Positions 1 to 9,543 of a stretch of 37,748 bases of DNA are shown here, one piece after another. The position numbers and the translations under genes are program-made. Within the stretch, counting starts at the first letter, position 1. Every line of letters begins with the position of its first letter. The notes beneath the pieces were generated by a model. It was not told where the DNA came from and did not search any database. It saw nothing but the letters and a program-made list of their open reading frames with translations. The DNA lies in the NCBI GenBank assembly GCA_023446735.1, contig JAEXPQ010000102.1, positions 1-37,748 of the forward strand, in the 5' to 3' direction. The DNA is from Verrucomicrobiota bacterium (GTDB lineage: Bacteria > Verrucomicrobiota > Verrucomicrobiia > Opitutales > Opitutaceae).

Positions 1-785
1 AACCAGCGGATGTCGGTGCCGCCCTGCGTCTGCCCGGGGATGCCGCTGCAACCGACGATGATCTGGCCGTCGTCGCCGAAGCCGACGCCGCGCACGCCCC
101 AGAAACGCTTGGGCCCGAGCCGGCCCCTGACCGGCCCGGCGAACACGCCGCCGGTCTCGCCGAAAGTGTCCACCAACACCGGCGCCCCGTCGGCCGGCAG
201 GCTGAAGATCTTGAAGTTCTGGTCCGGACCGTTGTCGGCCACCCACAGCCGGCCGGTCTTGTCGAACGCCACGCTGGTCGGATAGGCGACGGACCGGATC
301 GTGCGGCCGTCGCTGAGCGCCACATACGGAAGATTGTCGGAATAGTTCGTCAACGGGCAGCCCTGGTCCTCGAGGTTCTGCTGGACCGCATCGAGCGCGC
401 GGGGATGGGCGATCGTCGCCGTGACTCCATTGGCCGTGGAGGAATCCCAGGTGATCAGCTTGAAGAAGTACTCCCCCTTCGAGACCCGCACGCCCTTCGA
501 ATAGGCGCCGTGCCCCCAGCGCGTCTCGTCCCAGTAGCTCTTGGTGATCGCGAGCGGCACGTGCGGCGCCATCTGCCAGTCGACCTGCCCCGCGTTCAAC
601 ACGGCGAAGTCGACGATGAAGTTGCTGACCACGTTCGCGTTGGCGCCGACGCCGCCGCGGCCGCCGGTGTTGCCGGCCCAGTGGTTGGTGTAGTTCAGCC
701 GGACCGGGGCCGGCGGCTCGGCCGCCAACGGGACGGCCGACACACTCGCGAGGGCGAACAGGAACAGTTGGACGGTGGAACGCAT
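1..785 (-). CDS. Exported beta-propeller-like (NHL/SMP-30-like) protein, N-terminal part, runs off the left edge
   Basis: The frame is open from an ATG at 785 to the window edge, giving 261 residues with no stop. Residues 1-22 look like a signal peptide (MRSTVQLFLFALASVSAVPL). Residues 24-130 are a beta-rich region of unknown type. From about residue 165 blade-like segments appear (YPTSVAFDKTGRLWVADNG, then GVRGVGFGDDGQIIVGCSG), which resemble NHL/SMP-30 propeller strands with the A-x-D-x-x-G-x-L/I-x-V-A-D pattern. The gene starts 20 bp after the stop of the upstream glycoside hydrolase, so it is probably the last visible gene of the same transcript. The C-terminus, and so the full fold and any catalytic domain, lie outside the window. 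It may be a lactonase-like or purely binding propeller. The coding call is sure; the function is not. Confidence 0.8.
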   Translation of the reverse strand, partial: MRSTVQLFLFALASVSAVPLAAEPPAPVRLNYTNHWAGNTGGRGGVGANANVVSNFIVDFAVLNAGQVDWQMAPHVPLAITKSYWDETRWGHGAYSKGVRVSKGEYFFKLITWDSSTANGVTATIAHPRALDAVQQNLEDQGCPLTNYSDNLPYVALSDGRTIRSVAYPTSVAFDKTGRLWVADNGPDQNFKIFSLPADGAPVLVDTFGETGGVFAGPVRGRLGPKRFWGVRGVGFGDDGQIIVGCSGIPGQTQGGTDIRW

Positions 786-805
786 GGGACGGAAGCGAAG
801 TAGGC

Positions 806-3800
806 TCAGGGAGCGGCCCCCAGACGGAGCCGGTAGAAACGGCGCGGGCCGACGGCGGAGAGGTCGGTGATCGTGCGCTGCACGCCGTTGTCGGACTGCG
901 TGAACGCCGAGAGCGCGAACCACTGGCCGGCCGCGAGATCGGCGCAGTACTCGGGCGTGTAGGTAAGTCCCGGTTGCACCGGTCCGAACACAATCTGGAA
1001 CTGGCCGCCCTGCCCCGCCACCGGCGCGGGCGAGACCTTGAAGTTCGCGGGCAACGTCACCGGCGTCGCGCTGCCGCCGCCGGCCACGCTGTCGATCTGC
1101 ACCCAGAGCAGCGCTGCGCCGGCGTCGAGCGTCACCCGAACCTGCGTCGTGCCGGCCGGAAGCTTCGCCGCTGCGGCATCGAAGATCGTCCGGCCACCGT
1201 CGACTCCGACCGTCTGCACCACCGGTGTCGCAGCGGTGAAGGTGATCCCGTCCGGCGAAGTCTCGACGCTCACCCGACCCGGCTGTCCGGAGGCCACTGC
1301 GTAACAGAACCAGAAAGCAGAGGCATTCGGCATCACCCACGTCGCCTGCCCCACCTCGCTCGGCGAAGTAGGCGAGAGCATCGAGGCGTCTCCGAGGAGT
1401 GCCGGGACCGCCGCATCCGTCACCAGCATACCTTGCTGGACCACGCGGAAGAGTGGCGCCGCCGTGCCGCATTCGTCAGTGACCAGGAGCGGCGTGCCCT
1501 TCGCCACGACCTTGACCGGGAGCGCGGCGGAGACTGGACCGAGCACGCCGGCGGCGTCCGTAGCGCGCGCGGTGATCTGCACAGTGCCGCTCGTCGACGG
1601 CGTCCACAGCACACCCCACCCACAGTCGGCGAGCGTGCCGGTGCCGAGCTTCACACTGTCGGCGTAGAAGGTGACCGACGCCGTGTCCCGCGCGCCGACG
1701 ACACTCGCGGTGAGCAGCACCGGCGCGCCCGCCACCGCGGGGGCGGACAACGGCTTCACCGTCGTCGTCGGCAAGTTCGTGCAGTCGATGCGAATCGTGT
1801 CGCTGCCGCCGCGGCCGTCGGCCACGCGCACCTGGAGCGAGTCCGAGCCGGTGAATCCCGGCGCAGGCACAAACGTGACCCGACCGGCGCTCGACACGGT
1901 GGCCGAGCCATGGAGCGGCGGCAGCGGGATCGACCAGGTCAATCCGTCGTTGTCGGCATCGGTAACCGCCAAGTTCACCGCGCCGCTGCCTCCCGCGCTG
2001 TAGCCGATCGCCGCGGGCCGCGCGGTCGTGATCTGCGGAGCGTGGTTGCCCGCCACCATCGTCACGCTCGGACCGATCTCGAACCACGCAAAGGACCAGC
2101 CCCAGGTATCGACATAGACCTGCAACGTTCCCGTGCCGGCGGACAGCGTGACGCCGCGGATGTCGAGGTTGGTGAACTCGTCCCAGTCGCTCGTCTGCGG
2201 CACCACCACCTTTGTCGCGATGAGCGCGTCCTTCCACTTCAGCGAGAGCAACGCGCCCTCCAGGCCGGAGCCGATCTCGTTGCTCACGCGCAGGCGGACA
2301 TCGTACTTGCCGGCGGTCGGCACGTTGAGCGTGTAGTTGATCCACTCGCCGTTGTTCACGCCGCCCAAGCGCAGCCCCTCGGCCGCCGAGCGGTAGAGAT
2401 CGACCTCGCTGGTGGTCCCGGCCGAGCGGCCCAGCCAGTCGCCGTTGCTCGTATCGTAGGGGTACTCGTGGTATGCGATGCCCTCGCCACCCTGGTCGAA
2501 GTTCTCCGCCCGGATCCGCGCCACGCCGCTGGTCGGCACCGCCCACGGCCGGCCGCCGTTGCCATAGGAGAGCGCCCCGACCACGAGCTGGGTGGAGCCG
2601 TTCGTCGTGCGCCCCGCACTGTCGGACGCGGTGGCGCCGAGCGCGACGGCACCGAGCGCGGTGGCGACGGTTGTGTAGCTCTTCTCCCAACACTGGGTGG
2701 CGGCATTGAAGGTGCCGTTGCCGAGCGCGACGCCGTTGGCGGTGAACGCCACGCTGCTGATCGTGCGCCCGGACCACGGTGTCACGGAGGCGCGCAACAC
2801 CACCGTCTTGCCCGCCCCCCTTACGCCGGCGGGCGTCGCGGTGAGCTTGAGCGGGGCGGCGGCCTGGAGCGCCGCGATGAAGTCCGCGGTGCTCACGCCG
2901 GCCACCGGGATGAGGTATTGCGGGGTCGCCACCACGGTGAACTGCCCGCCCGGGCTCGCCACGGCGTTGCCGAACACGTCGAGCACGGTCGTGCCTGCGA
3001 CGGCCGCCGGCAGCGTGACCGGCAGCGCGTTCCAGCCGTCTCGATAGATCCAGCACGCCGCCACCGGGAGGCCGCCGCGCTCGTAGACGTAGCAGATGCC
3101 ACCGTCGCCCCAGCGGATCTTCGCCTTCGGCTTCGCGCCCTCAAAGTGGCAGGCGAGCGCGTCGTACGCAACGAGGTTGGCCGAGGGCAGATAGCTCGAG
3201 TTGGCATCGCGGCTACCGAAACCGGGGTTGAGCGTGCGTTTCCAGAGCCCTTCGTCGGCCAGGCAGATCGACTGCCCGATGCCCTCGCCGAGGTCGGTCA
3301 GGAACCGGCGCGCGACATGGATCGGGTGCACCACCGAGGCGTCGCCGCTCTCCACGCCCTCGTTGAGCCAGTAGCATTCGGTCACCCAGTGGGTGAGCTT
3401 CGCCGAGGCGGCTTTCAGGTCCGCGACGACCGCATCCGCCGGCAACGGCGAACCGAGCGCGGTTGAGTCGTAGGGATGGAAGCAGTTGATCGCGGAGCTG
3501 CTCTCCGCGCCGAGCGCGATGCATTCGTCGAGAAAGTCCCACTTGTCGGCCGAGAGGATCGCCTCCCCGGCGGGATCGGCAGCCTTGATCTCCGCCGCTG
3601 CGGCGGCGAGGTACGGCACATACTCCGACGCCGGACCATGGATACTCGGCTCATTGAGCACCTCCCAGTGGTCGATCTTGCCCTTGTAGCGGTTCGCCAG
3701 CGCGGCGACATGCCGGCGCCAGTTCGCCTCGGACGGGAGAAACAGGATCTTTCCCCACTCGAGCAGCCATCCGTGTGTGTTTCCGCTGCGCGGGCTGGCC

Positions 3801-5053
3801 GCCAACAACCAGTCCGGGTAGTGGGAGTCGTCCGGGACCGAGCCGTCCTTCGGGGTCAGGAAATCCGAACCGAGCACCGGCAGGCTGGAGATCCCGCGAT
3901 CGTACATCGCCTGCACCACGAAGTCCGTCCGCGTGAAATCCATCTGCCCCTGCACCGGCTCGACTGTGCGCCAGTGGAACTCGTCGCCGGCGTCCCAGCT
4001 GCGAATCAACCGCCCACCGAGCATGGCGTAGACATCGAAGAGCTTCGTCGCCGGGCCGCCGCACGCGCGCCACGTGCCGAAGGCGCCGCGGCCGTTGTGC
4101 AGCCCGGTGCTCGCGCCCACGCAGAACGTGGTGTCGAGATCGAGATGCGCCTGCGCCGGAGTGTACTTCGGCACCGCCACAAACCACGCGGGCAAGGTGG
4201 TGGCCGTCGCGTCGAGCTGCGCGACCGGCACGAGCGCAAACGAGCCGTACCGCTCCAGTGGCACCGACGGCGTCAGCACCTCCCGTTCACCCGGCGCGAG
4301 CGTCACGCTCACCACGCCGACCACCTGCGGCGGCGCGCCGTGATCCTCCTCGAGCCGGAGGTCGACCGAGCCCGCGACCGTGCGTGTCGTTGAATTATGG
4401 ACAGCGAGCGTGACCGCCACGGAGTTGCCCGCCCCCTGGTAGATCATCCGGTCGACCGTCGCCGCCACCTCGACCTCGGCCGAGTGGGTGAACGCCGCCG
4501 CGCCGGTGCCGCTCGTCGGATCCTCGTAGACTTGGAAATCGTCGATCCAGAGGTCGTTGGCGGCGGTCGCTTCGGCGCGGTTGATGGCGAACCAAATCGC
4601 GTTGCCGGTCACTTCGTCCGCGCCGGTGGTGAACGCGAACGCGCACTTGGTCCACGCCGTGCCGACCGTGAAATCCCACGCCTTCCCGGGATAGTAGCTA
4701 TTGCAGATGATTGTGGGCGTGACGGAGAGCCCGCCCTTCTCGGACTTCATCCAGACCGAGACCGAGTAGCGAGTCCCCTGCTTCAGCGTGATGCCCCGCG
4801 CGAACAGTTCGGCGCTCTCGCCGCGCCGGTTCGGCACGAGCAACGCTCGCGTGCCGGAATGGAGCGTCGTCGTGTCGACAACGAGCTCTTCGAACGCCAG
4901 CTCCGGATTGCGCTCCAGCCGCTGGTAGCGGACCAGCTCGTAACCGGCCGTGCCGAGCTCGAAGCCGCCGTTGAAAACGAGGTTCGGCGCGGCGGCGAGA
5001 GCGGCAGGCAGCAGGCAGGCGCACAGGAGGGTACGGAGCGAGAGCGGAACCAT
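806..5053 (-). CDS. Secreted multidomain glycoside hydrolase, clan GH-A-like, paralog 1 of 3
   Basis: This encodes 1415 residues, starting at 5053 because that ATG directly precedes a signal peptide (residues 1-21, MVPLSLRTLLCACLLPAALA); an in-frame extension to 5257 has no protein character. In order: an N-terminal CBM4/9- or DUF642-like sandwich (NLVFNGGFELG, about 24-178); a linker sandwich; a TIM barrel (about 305-620) with acid/base Glu468 in HWEVLNEP and likely nucleophile Glu559 in HWVTEC; a small C-terminal barrel-associated sandwich; an Ig-like domain (about 735-825); a CBM6/35-like domain beginning RIRAENFDQGGEG; two cadherin/Ig-like domains; a beta-rich TDECGTAAP domain; and the terminal RRFYRLR module. 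The NEP motif and Glu spacing of 91 fit clan GH-A, nearest in style to GH39/GH5, but the family is not certain. It is the most divergent of the three paralogs. It sits 41 bp after paralog 2 and probably hydrolyses an extracellular polysaccharide. Confidence 0.85.
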   Translation of the reverse strand: MVPLSLRTLLCACLLPAALAAAPNLVFNGGFELGTAGYELVRYQRLERNPELAFEELVVDTTTLHSGTRALLVPNRRGESAELFARGITLKQGTRYSVSVWMKSEKGGLSVTPTIICNSYYPGKAWDFTVGTAWTKCAFAFTTGADEVTGNAIWFAINRAEATAANDLWIDDFQVYEDPTSGTGAAAFTHSAEVEVAATVDRMIYQGAGNSVAVTLAVHNSTTRTVAGSVDLRLEEDHGAPPQVVGVVSVTLAPGEREVLTPSVPLERYGSFALVPVAQLDATATTLPAWFVAVPKYTPAQAHLDLDTTFCVGASTGLHNGRGAFGTWRACGGPATKLFDVYAMLGGRLIRSWDAGDEFHWRTVEPVQGQMDFTRTDFVVQAMYDRGISSLPVLGSDFLTPKDGSVPDDSHYPDWLLAASPRSGNTHGWLLEWGKILFLPSEANWRRHVAALANRYKGKIDHWEVLNEPSIHGPASEYVPYLAAAAAEIKAADPAGEAILSADKWDFLDECIALGAESSSAINCFHPYDSTALGSPLPADAVVADLKAASAKLTHWVTECYWLNEGVESGDASVVHPIHVARRFLTDLGEGIGQSICLADEGLWKRTLNPGFGSRDANSSYLPSANLVAYDALACHFEGAKPKAKIRWGDGGICYVYERGGLPVAACWIYRDGWNALPVTLPAAVAGTTVLDVFGNAVASPGGQFTVVATPQYLIPVAGVSTADFIAALQAAAPLKLTATPAGVRGAGKTVVLRASVTPWSGRTISSVAFTANGVALGNGTFNAATQCWEKSYTTVATALGAVALGATASDSAGRTTNGSTQLVVGALSYGNGGRPWAVPTSGVARIRAENFDQGGEGIAYHEYPYDTSNGDWLGRSAGTTSEVDLYRSAAEGLRLGGVNNGEWINYTLNVPTAGKYDVRLRVSNEIGSGLEGALLSLKWKDALIATKVVVPQTSDWDEFTNLDIRGVTLSAGTGTLQVYVDTWGWSFAWFEIGPSVTMVAGNHAPQITTARPAAIGYSAGGSGAVNLAVTDADNDGLTWSIPLPPLHGSATVSSAGRVTFVPAPGFTGSDSLQVRVADGRGGSDTIRIDCTNLPTTTVKPLSAPAVAGAPVLLTASVVGARDTASVTFYADSVKLGTGTLADCGWGVLWTPSTSGTVQITARATDAAGVLGPVSAALPVKVVAKGTPLLVTDECGTAAPLFRVVQQGMLVTDAAVPALLGDASMLSPTSPSEVGQATWVMPNASAFWFCYAVASGQPGRVSVETSPDGITFTAATPVVQTVGVDGGRTIFDAAAAKLPAGTTQVRVTLDAGAALLWVQIDSVAGGGSATPVTLPANFKVSPAPVAGQGGQFQIVFGPVQPGLTYTPEYCADLAAGQWFALSAFTQSDNGVQRTITDLSAVGPRRFYRLRLGAAP

Positions 5054-5094
5054 GGAGGGGAAACGAAGTGGCGGCGGATGCGATTGGATCCCGT

Positions 5095-8000
5095 TCAAGG
5101 CGCCGGCGTCGCGCGGATGCGGTAGAAGCGCCGCGCCCCGGTGGCGGAGAGATCTGTGATCGTGCGTTGCGTGCCGTTGTCGGACTGGGTGAAGGCCGTC
5201 AGCCGCACCCAGTTGCCCGCGGCGAGGTCCGTGCAGTATTCCGGCGTATAGGTCCAACCATCCAACACCGGCCCGAAGACGAGCTGAAACTCACCGCCCT
5301 GCCCTACCGCAGATTGAAGCGAAACCTTGAAGTCGGCCGGCACCACCACCGGCCGGCCACTGCCGCCGCCCGCCACGCTGTCGATCTGTACCCAGAGCAG
5401 CGCCGAGTCCCAGTTGTGCACCGCGCCGACCGAATCGACCGTGAGCCGCACGTAGTTCGTGCCTGCGGGCAACGCCGCCACGCACCCGTCGAAGATATGC
5501 CACGGGCCGACGAGCCCGACGCTCTCCGCCAACGCTGCGACATCGGTGAAGGCGATGCCGTCGGGCGACGACGCCACTCGGATCGCTCCGGGTTGGCCGT
5601 CCGTGAGCGCGTAGTTGAACCACACGGCCGAAGCGTTCGGTACCCGCCACACGACCGTGCCTGCCGTCGTGGTGCCCGCCGGCACCATTCGCGTGTAGTC
5701 ACCATAGGGATGAATCCCGCTCGAATCGCCCGCCGAAATCCGCACGACCTGCACCCGCTCGACCGGCGCGGCAGTGCCGCATTCGTCGGTGACAAGCAGT
5801 CCGGTGCCGGCCGCGACAACTCTCACGGTCACAGCAGCCGACGCTGCACCAGTCTTGCCTTTGTTGTCCGTAGCCTGGCAGGTGAGCGCGTAGTCGCCCG
5901 CCGCAGCGGGCGTCCACACAACGCCCCACCCGCTCGACGAATTCGTTCCTGTGCCGATCACGGAGCCGTTGGCGGAATACTTCACCGAACCGACCACACC
6001 GTCCGGATCGCTCGCCGCCGCGGTGAGCAACACGGGCGCGCCGGCCACCAGCGGCCCGCCGGGCGGGTTCACCGTCGCGACCGGAGCACCGTTCACGGAC
6101 GTTACACTCAGGTCTACGCGGATCGCGGCCGCTCCACCTCGCCCATCCTCGACACGAACGACGCAGAACTGGCCGGTGCCACAATTGTACGGAGCGACGC
6201 AGTTGAGCAGGCCGCTCGCGCTCACACTGGCGGTCCCGATGGCCGGCGGAATGGCGATCGACCATTTGAGCGAATCACCGTCGGCGTCGGTCGCGGCAAG
6301 CTGCTTGGTGCCGGTGCCGTTGGCCGCGCAGACGACCGTGACCGGCTCCGAAGTGGTGATCACGGGCGAGGTGTTGCCAGCGACGGTCGCCGGCCCGATC
6401 TCGAAACAGTTAAGCGCGACACCCCAACTGTCGAACGACAGCTCAAGCACACCGATGCCGGCAGGCAGATCAACGGAAGTCGTCGCCGCGAAGGGCTGAA
6501 AATCGTTCCACGAGTCCGTGCGTGGCGAGATCGCGACGGAGGCGATCTGGGTGCCGTTCCACTTTGCAATGACATGGGGGCTCGCGCTGTTGCCGCCATT
6601 CTTGCTGTTGGAGGCGCCGAAGCGAAGGGTATAGCGTCCGGTTGCCGGCAACTTCACCGTGTAGCGCAACCACTCGCCCCAGCCGGTGCTGCCCACAAAC
6701 GGTCCGGAGCTGCGGCGCTTGATCGAGCCATCGTCGTTGAAATCGTCTTCGCTCCAACGCAGATCAACCTCGTTGAGCGTGCCGGCGTTGCGCAGCGGGC
6801 AGTCGCCGCCCATCGCATCGGAGTCGTGGTAGGCCGCGCCCGGTCCGCCCTGATCGAAGTTCTCGGCCTCGATCCGCAGCGTGCCGCCAGCGGGCACGGT
6901 CCATGGCTGGCCATCGTTGCCAAAGGTACCGAGCGAACCAATCACGAGCGTGCCCGTGCCGCTCCGAGTCGCAGCGGCGCTGTCGGTCGCAGTGGCGGTG
7001 ATCGCGATTCGCCCGACAGTGGTTGTCGTATACGACAACGTCCATAAGCCGGTTACGCTGCTGTAGGCGGCGTTGCCGAGCGCGACGCCGTCGGCGGCCA
7101 GAGCAACCTTCGCAACGCTACGCCCGGGTAACGGGTTGACCGCAACGCTGAGCGTCGCCTTGTCGCCCACGTTCTTCACGCCGGCGGGATTGCACGTGAC
7201 GACCGGCGGCGGCGCGGCGCGCAACGCCGCGATGAACGCCGCCACCGTGGTCCCGGCCGGCGGCAGGAGATACTGCGGATTCTCGCCGACCGTGACTCCT
7301 CCCGCGGCGCTCGTCACCGCATTCCCGTACACGTCGAGCACGGTCGTGCCCGCGAGCGAGGTCGGCAATTCCAACGGCAACGGGTCCGACGGGCGATAGA
7401 GCCAGACGGCGGCGGCCGGCGTGCCGTCGCGTCGCTCGTACACGTAGCAGATCGCCGCGGCATTCAGCGCGATCTTGCCGCCGGTCGCAGGCTTCGCGCC
7501 CTCGAACAGGCGGGCGAGCGTGTTGTACGCGACGAAGTTGGCCGACGGCCGCCAACGCGAGAGCGCGGTGCTATCGCGGAAACCGAGGTTCAGCGTGCGA
7601 CGCCAGAGCGCATCGTCGGCCACGCTGCACGATTGCGCCACCCCCTCGCCCAAATCGATGAGCACTCGACTGGCGACATGGCGCGGCCGGATGAAGGTGG
7701 AATCGCCCCGCGCCCCCGCCTCGTTGAGGTAGTAGACCTCGGTATTCCAGAGAGGCACGCCGGCCCGCTTCTTGTCCGTTTCGGCGCGGATCGCCGCGAT
7801 GGCGGTATCGGCGGGGTTGGAAGATCCAAGATGCGCCGCGGCGTACGGGTGAAAGGAAACTGCGTCGGCAAAATCAAGACCACCGACCGCGAAACCCTCG
7901 CGCAGAAACGGCACCGTCGAGGTCGAGCCCATGTCACCGGTCGGGCAGAAGCCGACGACCTTCGCCGCGGGATCGGCCGCGCGCAGCTCCTCGGCGGCCG

Positions 8001-9507
8001 ATCGCAGATACGGCACGTAGTTGGTCGCCCCGGTCGACTGGCCCGAGGCCACCGGCATCCAGATGTTGGGTTCATTCATCACCTCCCAGTGGGTGATCTT
8101 GCCCTTGTAGCGGTCGGCCATCCGGCGGATGTGCGTGCGCCAAAGCTGATCGGGCGGGAGGAATGCCTGGTAGCCCTGCTCCCAGAACCACTGCCCGGCC
8201 CAGGCGCGCGGGCTGAGCGCCAACAGCCAGGCCGGCCACGTCTCGTCGGTTTCGTCGATCGGCGTGATCCACGAGCCGCCCAGCACCGGAACCGGCGCGA
8301 TGCCATGGGCAAGAATCCGGTCGATGCAGCGGTCACTGTACGCATCATCATATTGGCCCTGGGCGACCGGTTCGTTGGTCTGCCAGTTGAGCGGGAAACC
8401 GCCGTCCCACAGCCGCATCATCCGACCGCCCATCTTTGCGTAGAGATCGAGGAAGTGATCAGCTGAACCATCGCGCGCGACCATCGTGCCACGCGGTCCG
8501 TAGGAACTGGTGAGACCGTTGTTGCTGCTGATACAGAACGTGGTCGACAGGTCGACGTGGGCGGCCTGCGGCACATACCGGCCGACCACCGAATACCACG
8601 CCGGCAAAGCATCCACTGTGGCGTCGAACCGCGCCACCGGCGTGAGCGTGAAACAGCCGTACCGGCCCAACGGCAGCGAATGGACGATCTCGCGCCGCTC
8701 TCCGGGCGTCAGCGTCAAATCGTAGGCACCGGCCGTACTCGCCGGTGCGCCGTCCTCCTCGGTGAGGCGCAGCTCCACGCTGCCGCTAAGCGTGCGCGCC
8801 GTGGTATTGCGGGCCACAAGGGTGACGCGGATCGCCGCGTCGCCGGATTCGTACAGGTCCTGTGACGGGATGGCGGCGAACTCCAGCTCGGCCGATGGAA
8901 CGTACGCCGTCACGGCGCCCTCGATCAGCTGGACATCGTCGAGCCAGAGCGTGTTGGCGGGCCCGGCGGATTGTCCGTTCTCCAGATTGGTCCGAATCCA
9001 GATCGCCTTGGCCGGAACCTCGGTGCCACTCGGGGAACCGGGCACCTTCAACGCACCGGTCGTGAAGGAAAAGCTGTAGCGCCTCCACGTCTTGCCGACG
9101 GTGAAGGTGGCGCCGTGCGCGGGATTGAAATCGTTGGCGACCACCAACGGCGAAACCTTCAACGCATCGACATCGGTCTTCGCGCTCAGCGAAAAGGTGT
9201 AGGTGGTGCCCGGTTTGAGTACCACCCCGCGGGCGTAGAGCTCCATGAACTCCGCGAAGCGATTCGGAATCTTCAGCGACTGGCTGCCCGAAGCCTTGGT
9301 CGTCGTGTCAATGACCGCGCCTTCGTAAACCAGATCCGGATTGGTGTCGGGGCGAAGGTTCTTGTTCACCTCGAAGCCCGCTGTGCCCAACTCGAAGCCG
9401 CCGTTGAAGATAAGGTTGTCCGCCGCGGCGAGCGCCGCGGGCAGAAGACAGGCGCACAAAAGGGCGCGCAGCGAACGGGAGTTCGTGGTGGAAACCTTGC
9501 TAATCAT
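5095..9507 (-). CDS. Secreted multidomain glycoside hydrolase, clan GH-A-like, paralog 2 of 3
   Basis: This encodes 1470 residues with a signal peptide at about 1-29 (hydrophobic core LLCACLLPAALAAA). The architecture matches its neighbours: an N-terminal carbohydrate-binding-like sandwich (NLIFNGGFELGTAGFEV), a TIM barrel with acid/base Glu479 in HWEVMNEPNIW and probable nucleophile Glu590 in PLWNTEVYY, a barrel-associated sandwich, an Ig-like domain, a CBM6/35-like domain (LRIEAENFDQGGPG), two cadherin/Ig-like repeats, a TDECGTAAP domain and a C-terminal RRFYRIR tail. Conserved pieces shared with paralog 3 include GFCPTGDMGS and SFHPY, expected on strands lining a GH-A active site. It starts 36 bp after paralog 3 and ends 41 bp before paralog 1, indicating cotranscription. 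The start codon is preceded by TTCCCGCC rather than a ribosome binding site. An extracellular glycosidase role is inferred; substrate unknown. Confidence 0.86.
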   Translation of the reverse strand: MISKVSTTNSRSLRALLCACLLPAALAAADNLIFNGGFELGTAGFEVNKNLRPDTNPDLVYEGAVIDTTTKASGSQSLKIPNRFAEFMELYARGVVLKPGTTYTFSLSAKTDVDALKVSPLVVANDFNPAHGATFTVGKTWRRYSFSFTTGALKVPGSPSGTEVPAKAIWIRTNLENGQSAGPANTLWLDDVQLIEGAVTAYVPSAELEFAAIPSQDLYESGDAAIRVTLVARNTTARTLSGSVELRLTEEDGAPASTAGAYDLTLTPGERREIVHSLPLGRYGCFTLTPVARFDATVDALPAWYSVVGRYVPQAAHVDLSTTFCISSNNGLTSSYGPRGTMVARDGSADHFLDLYAKMGGRMMRLWDGGFPLNWQTNEPVAQGQYDDAYSDRCIDRILAHGIAPVPVLGGSWITPIDETDETWPAWLLALSPRAWAGQWFWEQGYQAFLPPDQLWRTHIRRMADRYKGKITHWEVMNEPNIWMPVASGQSTGATNYVPYLRSAAEELRAADPAAKVVGFCPTGDMGSTSTVPFLREGFAVGGLDFADAVSFHPYAAAHLGSSNPADTAIAAIRAETDKKRAGVPLWNTEVYYLNEAGARGDSTFIRPRHVASRVLIDLGEGVAQSCSVADDALWRRTLNLGFRDSTALSRWRPSANFVAYNTLARLFEGAKPATGGKIALNAAAICYVYERRDGTPAAAVWLYRPSDPLPLELPTSLAGTTVLDVYGNAVTSAAGGVTVGENPQYLLPPAGTTVAAFIAALRAAPPPVVTCNPAGVKNVGDKATLSVAVNPLPGRSVAKVALAADGVALGNAAYSSVTGLWTLSYTTTTVGRIAITATATDSAAATRSGTGTLVIGSLGTFGNDGQPWTVPAGGTLRIEAENFDQGGPGAAYHDSDAMGGDCPLRNAGTLNEVDLRWSEDDFNDDGSIKRRSSGPFVGSTGWGEWLRYTVKLPATGRYTLRFGASNSKNGGNSASPHVIAKWNGTQIASVAISPRTDSWNDFQPFAATTSVDLPAGIGVLELSFDSWGVALNCFEIGPATVAGNTSPVITTSEPVTVVCAANGTGTKQLAATDADGDSLKWSIAIPPAIGTASVSASGLLNCVAPYNCGTGQFCVVRVEDGRGGAAAIRVDLSVTSVNGAPVATVNPPGGPLVAGAPVLLTAAASDPDGVVGSVKYSANGSVIGTGTNSSSGWGVVWTPAAAGDYALTCQATDNKGKTGAASAAVTVRVVAAGTGLLVTDECGTAAPVERVQVVRISAGDSSGIHPYGDYTRMVPAGTTTAGTVVWRVPNASAVWFNYALTDGQPGAIRVASSPDGIAFTDVAALAESVGLVGPWHIFDGCVAALPAGTNYVRLTVDSVGAVHNWDSALLWVQIDSVAGGGSGRPVVVPADFKVSLQSAVGQGGEFQLVFGPVLDGWTYTPEYCTDLAAGNWVRLTAFTQSDNGTQRTITDLSATGARRFYRIRATPAP

Positions 9508-9543
9508 GGCGGGAAGATGGCGATGAACGACGGCGCCCTTGCC

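Noticed and set aside
974..3466. Long plus-strand open frame (830 codons) opposite GH paralog 1
   Set aside because: Its product is Arg/His/Ala-rich without domains, and it lies antisense to a clear enzyme gene; typical of high-GC DNA.
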